From Notolepis coatsorum (Eukaryota > Chordata > Actinopteri > Aulopiformes > Paralepididae), in contig OZ020598.1 in assembly GCA_963971535.1 (NCBI GenBank), forward strand, positions 95,514,558 to 95,578,557: a stretch of 64,000 bases of DNA, given 5' to 3'. The notes below the pieces were generated by a model, which had not been told where the DNA came from, did not search any database, and worked only from the letters and a program-made list of their open reading frames with translations. The position numbers and the translations under genes were made by a program. Shown here one piece after another: positions 46,301 to 56,701 of the stretch; the stretch's first letter is position 1, and every line of letters starts with the position of its first letter.

Positions 46301-49300
46301 TAGGACACTATGACAGTAACCATGGTGATTTAACTCCTAGGACACTATGACAGTAACCATGGTGATTTAACTCCTAGGACACTATGACAGTAACCATGGT
46401 GATGTAACTCCTAAGACACTATGACAGTAACCATGGTGATTTAACTCCTAAGACACTATGACAGTAACCATGGTGATTTAACTCCTAGGACACTATGACA
46501 GTAACCATGGTGATTTAACTCCTAGGACACTATGACAGTAACCATGGTGATTTAACTCCTAGGACACTATGGCAGTACAGTACCCCTGGTGATTTAACTC
46601 CTAGGTCACTATGACAGTAACCCTGGTGATTTAACTCCTAGGACACTATGACAGTACCCCTGGTGATTTAACTCCTAGGACACTATGACAGTACCCCTGG
46701 TGATTTAACTCCTAGGACACTATGACAGTAACCATGGTGATTTAACTCCTAAGACACTATGATAGTAACCATGGTGATTTAACTCCTAGGACACTATGAT
46801 AGTAACCATGGTGATTTAACTCCTAAGACACTATGGCAGTACCCCTGGTGATTTAACTCCTAAGACACTATGACAGTAACCATGGTGATTTAACTCCTAG
46901 GACACTATGGCAGTACAGTACCCCTGGTGATTTAACTCCTAGGACACTATGGCAGTACCCCTGGTGATTTAACTCCTAGGACACTATGACAGTACCCCTG
47001 GTGATTTAACTCCTAGGACACTATGACAGTAACCATGGTGATTTAACTCCTAGGACACTATGGCAGTACAGTAACCATGGTGATTTAACTCCTAGGACAT
47101 TATGACAGTAACCATGGTGATTTAACTCCTAGGACACTATGACAGTAACCATGGTGATTTAACTCCTAGGACACTATGACAGTAACCATGGTGATTTAAC
47201 TCCTAGGACACTATGACAGTAACCATGGTGATTTAACTCCTAGGACACTATGACAGTAATCATGGTGATTTAACTCCTAGGACACTATGACAGTAACCAT
47301 GGTGATTTAACTCCTAGGACACTATGACAGTAACCATGGTGATTTAACTCCCAGGACACTATGACAGTAACCATGGTGATTTAACTCCTAGGACACTATG
47401 ACAGTAACCATGGTGATTTAACTCCTAGGACACTATGACAGTAACCATGGTGATTTAACTCCTAGGACACTATGACAGTAACCATGGTGATTTAACTCCT
47501 AGGACACTATGACAGTAACCATGGTGATGTAACTCCTAAGACACTATGACAGTAACCATGGTGATTTAACTCCTAAGACACTATGACAGTAACCATGGTG
47601 ATTTAACTCCTAGGACACTATGACAGTAACCATGGTGATTTAACTCCTAAGACACTATGACAGTAACCATGGTGATTTAACTCCTAGGACACTATGACAG
47701 TAACCATGGTGATGTAACTCCTAAGACACTATGACAGTAACCATGGTGATTTAACTCCTAAGACACTATGACAGTAACCATGGTGATTTAACTCCTAGGA
47801 CACTATGACAGTAACCATGGTGATTTAACTCCTAAGACACTATGACAGTAACCATGGTGATTTAACTCCTAGGACACTATGACAGTAACCATGGTGATTT
47901 AACTCCTAGGACACTATGACAGTAACCATGGTGATTTAACTCCTAGGACACTATGACAGTACCCCTGGTGATTTAACTCCTAGGACACTATGACAGTAAC
48001 CATGGTGATTTAACTCCTAGGACACTATGACAGTAACCATGGTGATTTAACTCCTAGGACACTATGGCAGTACCCCTGGTGATTTAACTCCTAGGACACT
48101 ATGACAGTACAGTAACCATGGTGATTTAACTCCTAGGACACTATGACAGTAACCATGGTGATTTAACTCCTAGGACACTATGGCAGTACCCCTGGTGATT
48201 TAACTCCTAGGACACTATGACAGTAACCATGGTGATTTAACTCCTAGGACACTATGACAGTAACCCTGGTGATTGAACTCCTAGGACACTATGACAGTAC
48301 CCCTGGTGATTTAACTCCTAGGACACTATGACAGTACAGTACCCCTGGTGATTTAACTCCTAGGACACTATGGCAGTACCCCTGGTGATTTAACTCCTAG
48401 GACAATATGACAGTAACCATGGTGATTTAACTCCTAGGTCACTATGACAGTATCCCTGGTGATTTAACTCCTAGGACACTATGACAGTACCCCTGGTGAT
48501 TTAACTCCTAGGACACTATGACAGTAACACTGGTGATTTAACTCCTAGGACACTATGACAGTACCCCTGGTGATTTAACTCCTAGGACACTATGACAGTA
48601 CCCCTAATGATTTAACTCCTAGGACACTATGACAGTACCCATGGTGATTTAACTCCTAGGACACTATGACAGTAACCATGGTGATTTAACTCCTAGGACA
48701 CTATGACAGTAACCATGGTGATTTAACTCCTAGGACACTATGGCAGTACAGTACCCCTGGTGATTTAACTCCTAGGTCACTATGACAGTAACCCTGGTGA
48801 TTTAACTCCTAGGACACTATGACAGTACCCCTGGTGATTTAACTCCTAGGACACTATGACAGTAACCCTGGTGATTTAACTCCTAGGACACTATGACAGT
48901 AACCCTGGTGATTTAACTCCTAGGACACTATGACAGTACCCCTGGTGATTTAACTCCTAGGACACTATGACAGTACCCCTGGTGATTTAACTCCTAGGAC
49001 ACTATGACAGTACCCCTGGTGATTTAACTCCTAGGACACTATGGCAGTACCCCTGGTGATTTAACTCCTAGGACACTATGACAGTACCCCTGGTGATTTA
49101 ACTCCTAGGACACTATGGCAGTAACCATGGTGATTTAACTCCTAGGACACTATGACAGTACCCATGGTGATTTAACTCATAGGACACTATGGCAGTACCC
49201 CTGGTGATTTAACTCCTAGGACACTATGACAGTACCCATGGTGATTTAACTCCTAGGACACTATGACAGTACCCCTGGTGATTTAACTCCTAGGACACTA

Positions 49301-52300
49301 TGACAGTACCCCTGGTGATTTAACTCCTAGGACACTATGGCAGTACAGTACCCCTGGTGATTTAACTCCTAGGACACTATGGCAGTACAGTACCCCTGGT
49401 GATTTAACTCCTAGGACACTATGACAGTACCCCTGGTGATTTAACTCCTAGGACACTATGACAGTAACCCTGGTGATTTAACTCCTAGGACACTATGACA
49501 GTACCCCTGGTGATTTAACTCCTAGGACACTATGACAGTACCCCTGGTGATTTAACTCCTAGGACACTATGACAGTAACCCTGGTGATTTAACTCCTAGG
49601 ACACTATGACAGTAACCATGGTGATTTAACTCCTAGGACACTATGACAGTAACCATGGTGATTTAACTCCTAGGACACTATGGCAGTACAGTACCCCTGG
49701 TGATTTAACTCCTAGGTCACTATGACAGTAACCCTGGTGATTTAACTCCTAGGACACTATGACAGTACCCCCGGTGATTTAACTCCTAGGACACTATGAC
49801 AGTAACCCTGGTGATTTAACTCCTAGGACACTATGACAGTAACCATGGTGATTTAACTCCTAGGACACTATGACAGTAACCATGGTGATTTAACTCCTAG
49901 GACACTATGACAGTACCCCTGGTGATTTAACTCATAGGACACTATGACAGTAATCCTGGTGATTTAACTCCTAGGACACTATGGCAGTACCCCTGGTGAT
50001 TTAACTCCTAGGACACTATGACAGTACCCATGGTGATTTAACTCCTAGGACACTATGACAGTACCCCTGGTGATTTAACTCCTAGGACACTATGACAGTA
50101 ACCTGGTGATTTAACTCCTAGGACACTATGGCAGTACAGTAACCATGGTGATTTAACACCTAGCACACTATGACAGTACCCCTGGTGATTTAACTCCTAG
50201 GACACTATGACAGTAACCCTGGTGATTTAACTCCTAGGACACTATGGCAGTACAGTAACCATGGTGATTTAACTAGGACACTATGACAGTAACCATGGTG
50301 ATTTAACTCCTAGGACACTATGGCAGTACAGTACCCCTGGTGATTTAACTCCTAGGACACTATGACAGTACCCCTGGTGATATAACTCCTAGCACACTAT
50401 GACAGTAACCCTGGTGATTTAACTCCTAGGTCACTATGACAGTAACCATGGTGATTTAACTCCTAGGACACTATGACAGTACAGTACCCCTGGTGATTTA
50501 ACTCCTAGGACACTATGGCAGTACAGTACCCCTGGTGATTTAACTCCTAGGACACTATGACAGTACCCCTGGTGATATAACTCCTAGCACACTATGACAG
50601 TAACCCTGGTGATTTAACTCCTAGGTCACTATGACAGTAACCATGGTGATTTAACTCCTAGGTCACTATGACAGTAACCATGGTGATTTAACTCCTAGGA
50701 CACTATGACAGTACCCCTGGTGATTTAACTCCTAGGACACTATGACAGTACCCCTGGTGATTTAACTCCTAGGACACTATGACAGTACCCCTGGTGATTT
50801 AACTCCTAGGACACTATGACAGTACCCCTGGTGATTTAACTCCTAGGACACTATGACAGTACCCCTGGTGATTTAACTCCTAGGACACTATGACAGTACC
50901 CCTGGTGATTTAACTCCTAGGACACTATGACAGTAACCATGGTGATTTAACTCCTAGGACACTATGACAGTAACCATGGTGATTTAACTCCTAGGACACT
51001 ATGGCAGTACCCCTGGTGATTTAACTCCTAGGACACTATGACAGTACAGTAACCATGGTGATTTAACTCCTAGGACACTATGACAGTAACCATGGTGATT
51101 TAACTCCTAGGACACTATGGCAGTACCCCTGGTGATTTAACTCCTAGGACACTATGACAGTAACCATGGTGATTTAACTCCTAGGACACTATGACAGTAA
51201 CCCTGGTGATTGAACTCCTAGGACACTATGACAGTACCCCTGGTGATTTAACTCCTAGGACACTATGACAGTACAGTACCCCTGGTGATTTAACTCCTAG
51301 GACACTATGGCAGTACCCCTGGTGATTTAACTCCTAGGACAATATGACAGTAACCATGGTGATTTAACTCCTAGGTCACTATGACAGTATCCCTGGTGAT
51401 TTAACTCCTAGGACACTATGACAGTACCCCTGGTGATTTAACTCCTAGGACACTATGACAGTAACACTGGTGATTTAACTCCTAGGACACTATGACAGTA
51501 CCCCTGGTGATTTAACTCCTAGGACACTATGACAGTACCCCTGGTGATTTAACTCCTAGGACACTATGACAGTACCCATGGTGATTTAACTCCTAGGACA
51601 CTATGACAGTAACCATGGTGATTTAACTCCTAGGACACTATGACAGTAACCATGGTGATTTAACTCCTAGGACACTATGGCAGTACAGTACCCCTGGTGA
51701 TTTAACTCCTAGGTCACTATGACAGTAACCCTGGTGATTTAACTCCTAGGACACTATGACAGTACCCCTGGTGATTTAACTCCTAGGACACTATGACAGT
51801 AACCCTGGTGATTTAACTCCTAGGACACTATGACAGTAACCCTGGTGATTTAACTCCTAGGACACTATGACAGTACCCCTGGTGATTTAACTCCTAGGAC
51901 ACTATGACAGTACCCCTGGTGATTTAACTCCTAGGACACTATGACAGTACCCCTGGTGATTTAACTCCTAGGACACTATGGCAGTACCCCTGGTGATTTA
52001 ACTCCTAGGACACTATGACAGTACCCCTGGTGATTTAACTCCTAGGACACTATGGCAGTAACCATGGTGATTTAACTCCTAGGACACTATGACAGTACCC
52101 ATGGTGATTTAACTCATAGGACACTATGGCAGTACCCCTGGTGATTTAACTCCTAGGACACTATGACAGTACCCATGGTGATTTAACTCCTAGGACACTA
52201 TGACAGTACCCCTGGTGATTTAACTCCTAGGACACTATGACAGTACCCCTGGTGATTTAACTCCTAGGACACTATGGCAGTACAGTACCCCTGGTGATTT

Positions 52301-54163
52301 AACTCCTAGGACACTATGGCAGTACAGTACCCCTGGTGATTTAACTCCTAGGACACTATGACAGTACCCCTGGTGATTTAACTCCTAGGACACTATGACA
52401 GTAACCCTGGTGATTTAACTCCTAGGACACTATGACAGTACCCCTGGTGATTTAACTCCTAGGACACTATGACAGTACCCCTGGTGATTTAACTCCTAGG
52501 ACACTATGACAGTAACCCTGGTGATTTAACTCCTAGGACACTATGACAGTAACCATGGTGATTTACCTCCTAGGACACTATGACAGTAACCATGGTGATT
52601 TAACTCCTAGGACACTATGGCAGTACAGTACCCCTGGTGATTTAACTCCTAGGTCACTATGACAGTAACCCTGGTGATTTAACTCCTAGGACACTATGAC
52701 AGTACCCCTGGTGATTTAACTCCTAGGACACTATGACAGTAACCCTGGTGATTTAACTCCTAGGACACTATGACAGTAACCATGGTGATTTAACTCCTAG
52801 GACACTATGACAGTAACCATGGTGATTTAACTCCTAGAACACTATGACAGTACCCCTGGTGATTTAACTCATAGGACACTATGACAGTAATCCTGGTGAT
52901 TTAACTCCTAGGACACTATGGCAGTACCCCTGGTGATTTAACTCCTAGGACACTATGACAGTACCCATGGTGATTTAACTCCTAGGACACTATGACAGTA
53001 CCCCTGGTGATTTAACTCCTAGGACACTATGACAGTAACCTGGTGATTTAACTCCTAGGACACTATGGCAGTACAGTAACCATGGTGATTTAACTCCTAG
53101 CACACTATGACAGTACCCCTGGTGATTTAACTCCTAGGACACTATGACAGTAACCCTGGTGATTTAACTCCTAGGACACTATGGCAGTACAGTAACCATG
53201 GTGATTTAACTAGGACACTATGACAGTAACCATGGTGATTTAACTCCTAGGACACTATGGCAGTACAGTACCCCTGGTGATTTAACTCCTAGGACACTAT
53301 GACAGTACCCCTGGTGATATAACTCCTAGCACACTATGACAGTAACCCTGGTGATTTAACTCCTAGGTCACTATGACAGTAACCATGGTGATTTAACTCC
53401 TAGGACACTATGACAGTACAGTACCCCTGGTGATTTAACTCCTAGGACACTATGGCAGTACAGTACCCCTGGTGATTTAACTCCTAGGACACTATGACAG
53501 TACCCCTGGTGATATAACTCCTAGCACACTATGACAGTAACCCTGGTGATTTAACTCCTAGGTCACTATGACAGTAACCATGGTGATTTAACTCCTAGGT
53601 CACTATGACAGTAACCATGGTGATTTAACTCCTAGCACACTATGACAGTAACCATGGTGATTTAACTCCTAGGACACTATGACAGTACCCCTGGTGATTT
53701 AACTCCTAGGACACTATGGCAGTACCCCTGGTGATTTAACTCCTAGGACACTATGACAGTACCCCTGGTGATTTAACTCCTAGGACACTATGGCAGTACC
53801 CCTGGTGATTTAACTCCTAGGACACTATGACAGTACCCCTGGTGATTTAACTCCTAGGACACTATGGCAGTAACCATGGTGATTTAACTCCTAGGACACT
53901 ATGACAGTACCCATGGTGATTTAACTCATAGGACACTATGGCAGTACCCCTGGTGATTTAACTCCTAGGACACTATGACAGTACCCATGGTGATTTAACT
54001 CATAGGACACTATGGCAGTAACCATGGTGATTTAACTCCTAGGACACTATGACAGTACCCCTGGTGATTTAACTCCTAGGACACTATGACAGTACCCCTG
54101 GTGATTTAACTCCTAGGACACTATGACAGTACCCCTGGTGATTTAACTCCTAGGACACTATGG
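43351..54163. repeat. 10,813-bp tandem duplication, copy B
   Basis: Partner of copy A. The marker series is reproduced in order, including rare private monomers. A change seen only here is TTTACCTCC near 52564 (TTTAACTCC in copy A). After 54163 the monomer order no longer matches what follows copy A, which fixes the right edge. Confidence 0.9.
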
Positions 54164-54422
54164 CAGTAACCATGGTGATTTAACTCCTAGGACACTATGA
54201 CAGTACCCATGGTGATTTAACTCATAGGACACTATGGCAGTAACCATGGTGATTTAACTCATAGGACACTATGACAGTACCCCTGGTGATTTAACTCCTA
54301 GGACACTATGGCAGTACCCCTGGTGATTTAACTCCTAGGACACTATGACAGTAACCCTGGTGATTTAACTCCTAGGACACTATGGCAGTACCCCTGGTGA
54401 TTTAACTCCTAGGACACTATGG

Positions 54423-54508
54423 CAGTACCCCTGGTGATTTAACTCCTAGGACACTGGTGATTTAACTCCTAGGACACTATGGCAGTACCCCTGGTGATTT
54501 AACTCCTA
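54423..54508. repeat. Terminal monomers with 14-bp deletion
   Basis: A shortened 23-bp monomer (GGACACTGGTGATTTAA, lacking ATGGCAGTACCCCT) sits between full monomers. The same short form recurs in the array remnant right of the retroelement (62048-62208), so the two pieces were once joined. Confidence 0.85.
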
Positions 54509-54671
54509 ATATGCCCTCATGTAAATATATCCCCCTCCCCTGTGTTCCCTTTACCTGTGCCCCCCCCCCTCTCTGTGGAATAAGACACCCCCCTCCCCTG
54601 TGTCCCCAAACCTGTACCCCCTCCCCCCCATCTGACCTATGAAATGGGACCACACACCCCCTTTGTTGAAC

Positions 54672-54677
54672 TATAAA
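54672..54677 (+). promoter_or_regulatory. LTR TATA box
   Basis: TATAAA in the context GAACTATAAAGGGCTC, about 111 bp before the LTR polyadenylation signal, as expected for the U3/R border. The same box is at 61864-61869 in the right LTR. Confidence 0.75.
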
Positions 54678-54782
54678 GGGCTCTTCCCGACCACAATCAA
54701 GGCTTCTTACCTGGGTAATTTCAGCTGATCACCTGGGGCGAGAGCCTCAGCCATTCTCTCTATGTATTCTATCTGTTTGGTT

Positions 54783-54788
54783 AATAAA
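54783..54788 (+). terminator. LTR polyadenylation signal
   Basis: AATAAA in GGTTAATAAACCTTG, lying 67 bp before the LTR end. The equivalent in the right LTR is 61975-61980 and would serve the element transcript. Confidence 0.75.
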
Positions 54789-54857
54789 CCTTGTTATTAT
54801 CCAAGCCTCGGTTGACTGAGACATTCTTCATCAGGATATCCACAAATATCCCACAAT

Positions 54858-54875
54858 TGGCGTCTACGAACTTGT
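54858..54875 (+). other. Probable primer-binding site
   Basis: TGGCGTCTACGAACTTGT begins two bases after the LTR end. TGG complements the CCA end of a tRNA, as in other LTR elements. I could not match the remainder to a specific tRNA. Confidence 0.6.
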
Positions 54876-55143
54876 GACGGACTTTTTGCGTCCTCCCGGC
54901 GTGCTGTATCATTCAACTATACAGAGAAAAGTGAGTATAATAGGATGGTCGACCAAAAAATGTATGGAAGGAATTAAAATCTTCCCGCTTTTCTCTGTGC
55001 CAGGTGAATATTACAGAATGTTGTCCAATATTGAGATCATGGCTGAGTAGAATAATGTGCATTAATATATCTGATCTGTATTGAGAATCGTTACCAGGGC
55101 GCGCGTGCACCTGGGTCCTTATCAGGAGGTTCTGAAAGGATGG
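54876..55143 (+). other. Element leader, no gene
   Basis: No gag-like frame is seen. The 13-mer GAAAAGTGAGTAT at 54926-54938 is repeated exactly at 61678-61690, immediately before the right LTR. A minus-strand frame of 87 codons (54913-55176) is antisense to the leader and has no recognisable motif. Confidence 0.5.
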
Positions 55144-55300
55144 GTTATATGTGCTAGTCCCAAAAAGTTTAGGCACAAAGGTTGAGGTGCTATTCCTGGT
55201 CGAGTCGGAGCCGACCGAAAGCTAAGGCACACACAGGTTGTTGGATTGCTACCCCTAGTCTAGCTGATGCAGACTAAAAATATAGGCAACAAAATAGATA
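55144..55300 (+). repeat. Three imperfect leader repeats with hairpins
   Basis: Units start at 55144 (GTTATATGTGCTAGTCC), 55181 (GTTGAGGTGCTATTCCTGG) and 55237 (GTTGTTGGATTGCTACCCC) and each ends in a TAAGGCAC-like phrase. Units 2 and 3 contain stem-loops with 9-nt loops: GGTCG (55198-55202) with CGACC (55212-55216), and TAGTCT (55256-55261) with AGACTA (55271-55276). The stems differ in sequence but keep their pairing. Confidence 0.65.
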
Positions 55301-55333
55301 CGTGAGCTTATTATGATGTGATATCCTTGGAAA

Positions 55334-55445
55334 ACGCTACTCTGTTAAAAACGTTCTGTGATTCCTTTGCAAAGAGGCGGGAAGTTAGGACCGAGAAGCT
55401 GATGGAATCATAATTAGAAATTACCAGAGTAGCGTCATAATATTC
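55334..55445. repeat. 11-bp inverted repeat in leader
   Basis: ACGCTACTCTG (55334-55344) is the exact reverse complement of CAGAGTAGCGT (55435-55445), with 90 nt between. A CTTTGCAAAG palindrome lies inside. Confidence 0.8.
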
Positions 55446-55542
55446 ATTGTTTCAACCTCAAACTAAGCCCACAATCTCATTCCTGAAAACGATGTATTTT
55501 GGATTAAATTAACCAATTGATCAATACAGATAGCGGGAAGAT

Positions 55543-55656
55543 GATCACGCGATGTCCTAGTTAGTACATGATTACGCGATGTCCCGGGAGTACGTAAATG
55601 TACATTAAACGGGACATCAGTCGCGGAAAGTACATTAAACAGGACGTTAGTCGCGG
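55543..55656. repeat. Paired direct and inverted repeats in leader
   Basis: GATCACGCGATGTCC (55543) and GATTACGCGATGTCC (55570) form one direct pair. GTACATTAAAC followed by GGGACATCAGTCGCGG (55600-55626) or AGGACGTTAGTCGCGG (55630-55656) forms a second. The pairs are inverted relative to each other: CGCGATGTCCCG (55575-55586) can pair with CGGGACA plus TCGCG (55610-55625), leaving a 4-nt bulge. Confidence 0.75.
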
Positions 55657-56522
55657 GTTAAGAGGCCGAGAGTATGATTAAAAGGTATATATAATCTAAT
55701 ATATCGCTGGTAAATTTCGAAGTCAGGTTCGGTCGTTATGATTTTAATAACGATGTGTAGTTATATATCAAGGGTATTAATGCCTTGTCGCAACAGATGT
55801 TGGCCGACTAAACGTAAAGCGATCCAATACAGTCAGATATACACACACGTTAACTTATATGTATTATTGTTTGTTTGTCTGTTTAAGTCTCGTTTGTATG
55901 TGCACAAGTATTATAGGACCCGTCGCGTTGCTTTATTGAGTCAAGAACCGGCTGCGGATAGCGCGACGAGCATTGAGAAACGAGTTACCGTTATACAAAG
56001 AATAACATTGAAGTGCAGTTCACGGGAACAAACTAGGATAGTAATTTCCGGATTCCGCAGAACACCGGCCCGCGGGAACGGCCATTTGGGGAAGTATAGT
56101 TTTATCGTTTCAGTTTGTTTACGTTTCACATATGCACAGGCGCGTTCATTCGGTAACAAAACGCTGGTATAGGAATTCCAGGCTATTGAGAGCTCGTGGA
56201 AAAATACTGTATGAATTGCAAAGCGTTATTTCCGAGGTGAATGAGAACACACGAACGTCGCATGGAGCAATGACGTGACGCTATGCGCGCCGTGAAGTTA
56301 TTATTTTATATTAAACTATCCATAAGCGAACGTAAAGTGTAATGTACCCAAGGCCAAGGGTGCGTGAAATCCACGTGTAGTATATGTTTTATTTGTATAT
56401 GTATGTGCGCGCTGCTATTGGAAAATGTTGAGTTGAGGTGGCGAGATGCGGGTTGCTGACGACACGTAACGGATCCAACCCAACACAACAGCTGTCCCCG
56501 GTGAGTATGACAATCATAAATA
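55657..56522. other. CpG-richer element interior, no convincing gene
   Basis: A plus frame of 144 codons (55738-56172) is open, but the product (Cys/Arg/Tyr-rich, one short hydrophobic stretch near residues 39-49) resembles nothing I know, and a 72-codon frame runs opposite it. CpG is more frequent here than elsewhere in the window (for example TGACGTGACG near 56272). It might be decayed gag or foreign sequence; I cannot tell. Confidence 0.4.
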
Positions 56523-56580
56523 TAGATGCATTGATTGATTGAAAACTTTATTAACAGATTGCAGAATGGGTACAATACAG
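56523..56580 (-). mobile_element. Possible LINE 3' tail, nested
   Basis: On the minus strand the sequence reads CTGTTAATAAAGTTTTCAAT followed by CAATCAATG. That is an AATAAA close to a short CAAT tail, the form of many fish LINE 3' ends. Only the end is recognisable. It lies inside the LTR element. Confidence 0.4.
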
Positions 56581-56634
56581 CACAGCTCAATACACAATTG
56601 TTAAGGGGATGCAGACCAGAGAGAGACTTTAGTC

Positions 56635-56701
56635 TTGTTTACATCAGGGTCCCCCATTTTCAATACCAGATTTGTTTACATCAGGGTCCCCCATTTTCAA
56701 T
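56635..56701. repeat. Tandem pair, 30-bp identity, 37-bp period
   Basis: The 30-bp stretch from TTGTTTACATCAGGGTCCCC to TTTTCAAT at 56635-56664 is repeated exactly at 56672-56701. The spacing equals the satellite period but the sequence is unrelated. Confidence 0.9.

Larger units (their letters stand above)
4881..54508. repeat. 49.6-kb minisatellite, 37-bp monomer
   Basis: A head-to-tail array of about 1,300 monomers runs without interruption. The common monomer starts CTCCTAGGACACTATGACAG, then has a variable middle (TACCCCTGG, TAACCATGG, TAACCCTGG or TAGCCATGG), then TGATTTAA. Further variants are ATGGCAG for ATGACAG, GGTCAC for GGACAC, a 5-bp CAGTA duplication giving 42-bp units, a 4-bp deletion (TTTAACTAGGACAC) and a 1-bp deletion (TAACCTGG). 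Rare variants (GATATAACTCCTAGCAC, GATTGAACTCC, GACATTATG, GACAATATG, TGATAGTAA, GATGTAACTCC, CTCATAGG) recur at fixed long spacings and reveal higher-order duplication. The monomer has stops in every frame and 37 is not a multiple of three, so no frame above about 60 codons exists on either strand. CCTAGG is present in most monomers and CCATGG in one major class. CpG is almost absent. Confidence 0.99.
54507..54855 (+). repeat. Left LTR, 5' end trimmed
   Basis: It matches the right LTR from TAATATGCCC to ATATCCCACA. Differences seen are G at 54641 against C at 61833, and ten C (54560-54569) against eleven. It lacks the TGTGGTA with which the right LTR starts; the junction with array sequence CTCCTA shares TA, so a small deletion using microhomology is likely. 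U3 is rich in C tracts, followed by a TATA box, R and U5. Confidence 0.92.

Noticed and set aside
4881..54508. CRISPR array (regular 37-bp repeats)
   Set aside because: Repeats are contiguous with no unique spacers, no cas genes are present, and the context is a fish genome.
4881..54508. Centromeric satellite
   Set aside because: Higher-order order is centromere-like, but there is no CENP-B-type box, the array is short for a centromere, and unique sequence with dispersed repeats lies on both sides. Not excluded, only unsupported.
4881..54508. Assembly artefact from collapsed or multiplied repeats
   Set aside because: Copies of the large duplications carry private changes and one monomer loss, which argues for real sequence. 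I keep it as a caveat for the 10.8-kb pair.
55738..56172. 144-codon frame as a gag gene
   Set aside because: No zinc knuckle, capsid-like or other motif is visible, it is far too short, and an opposing frame overlaps it.
56635..56701. Link between the 37-bp period here and the satellite
   Set aside because: The period is equal but the sequences share nothing, so the match is coincidental.
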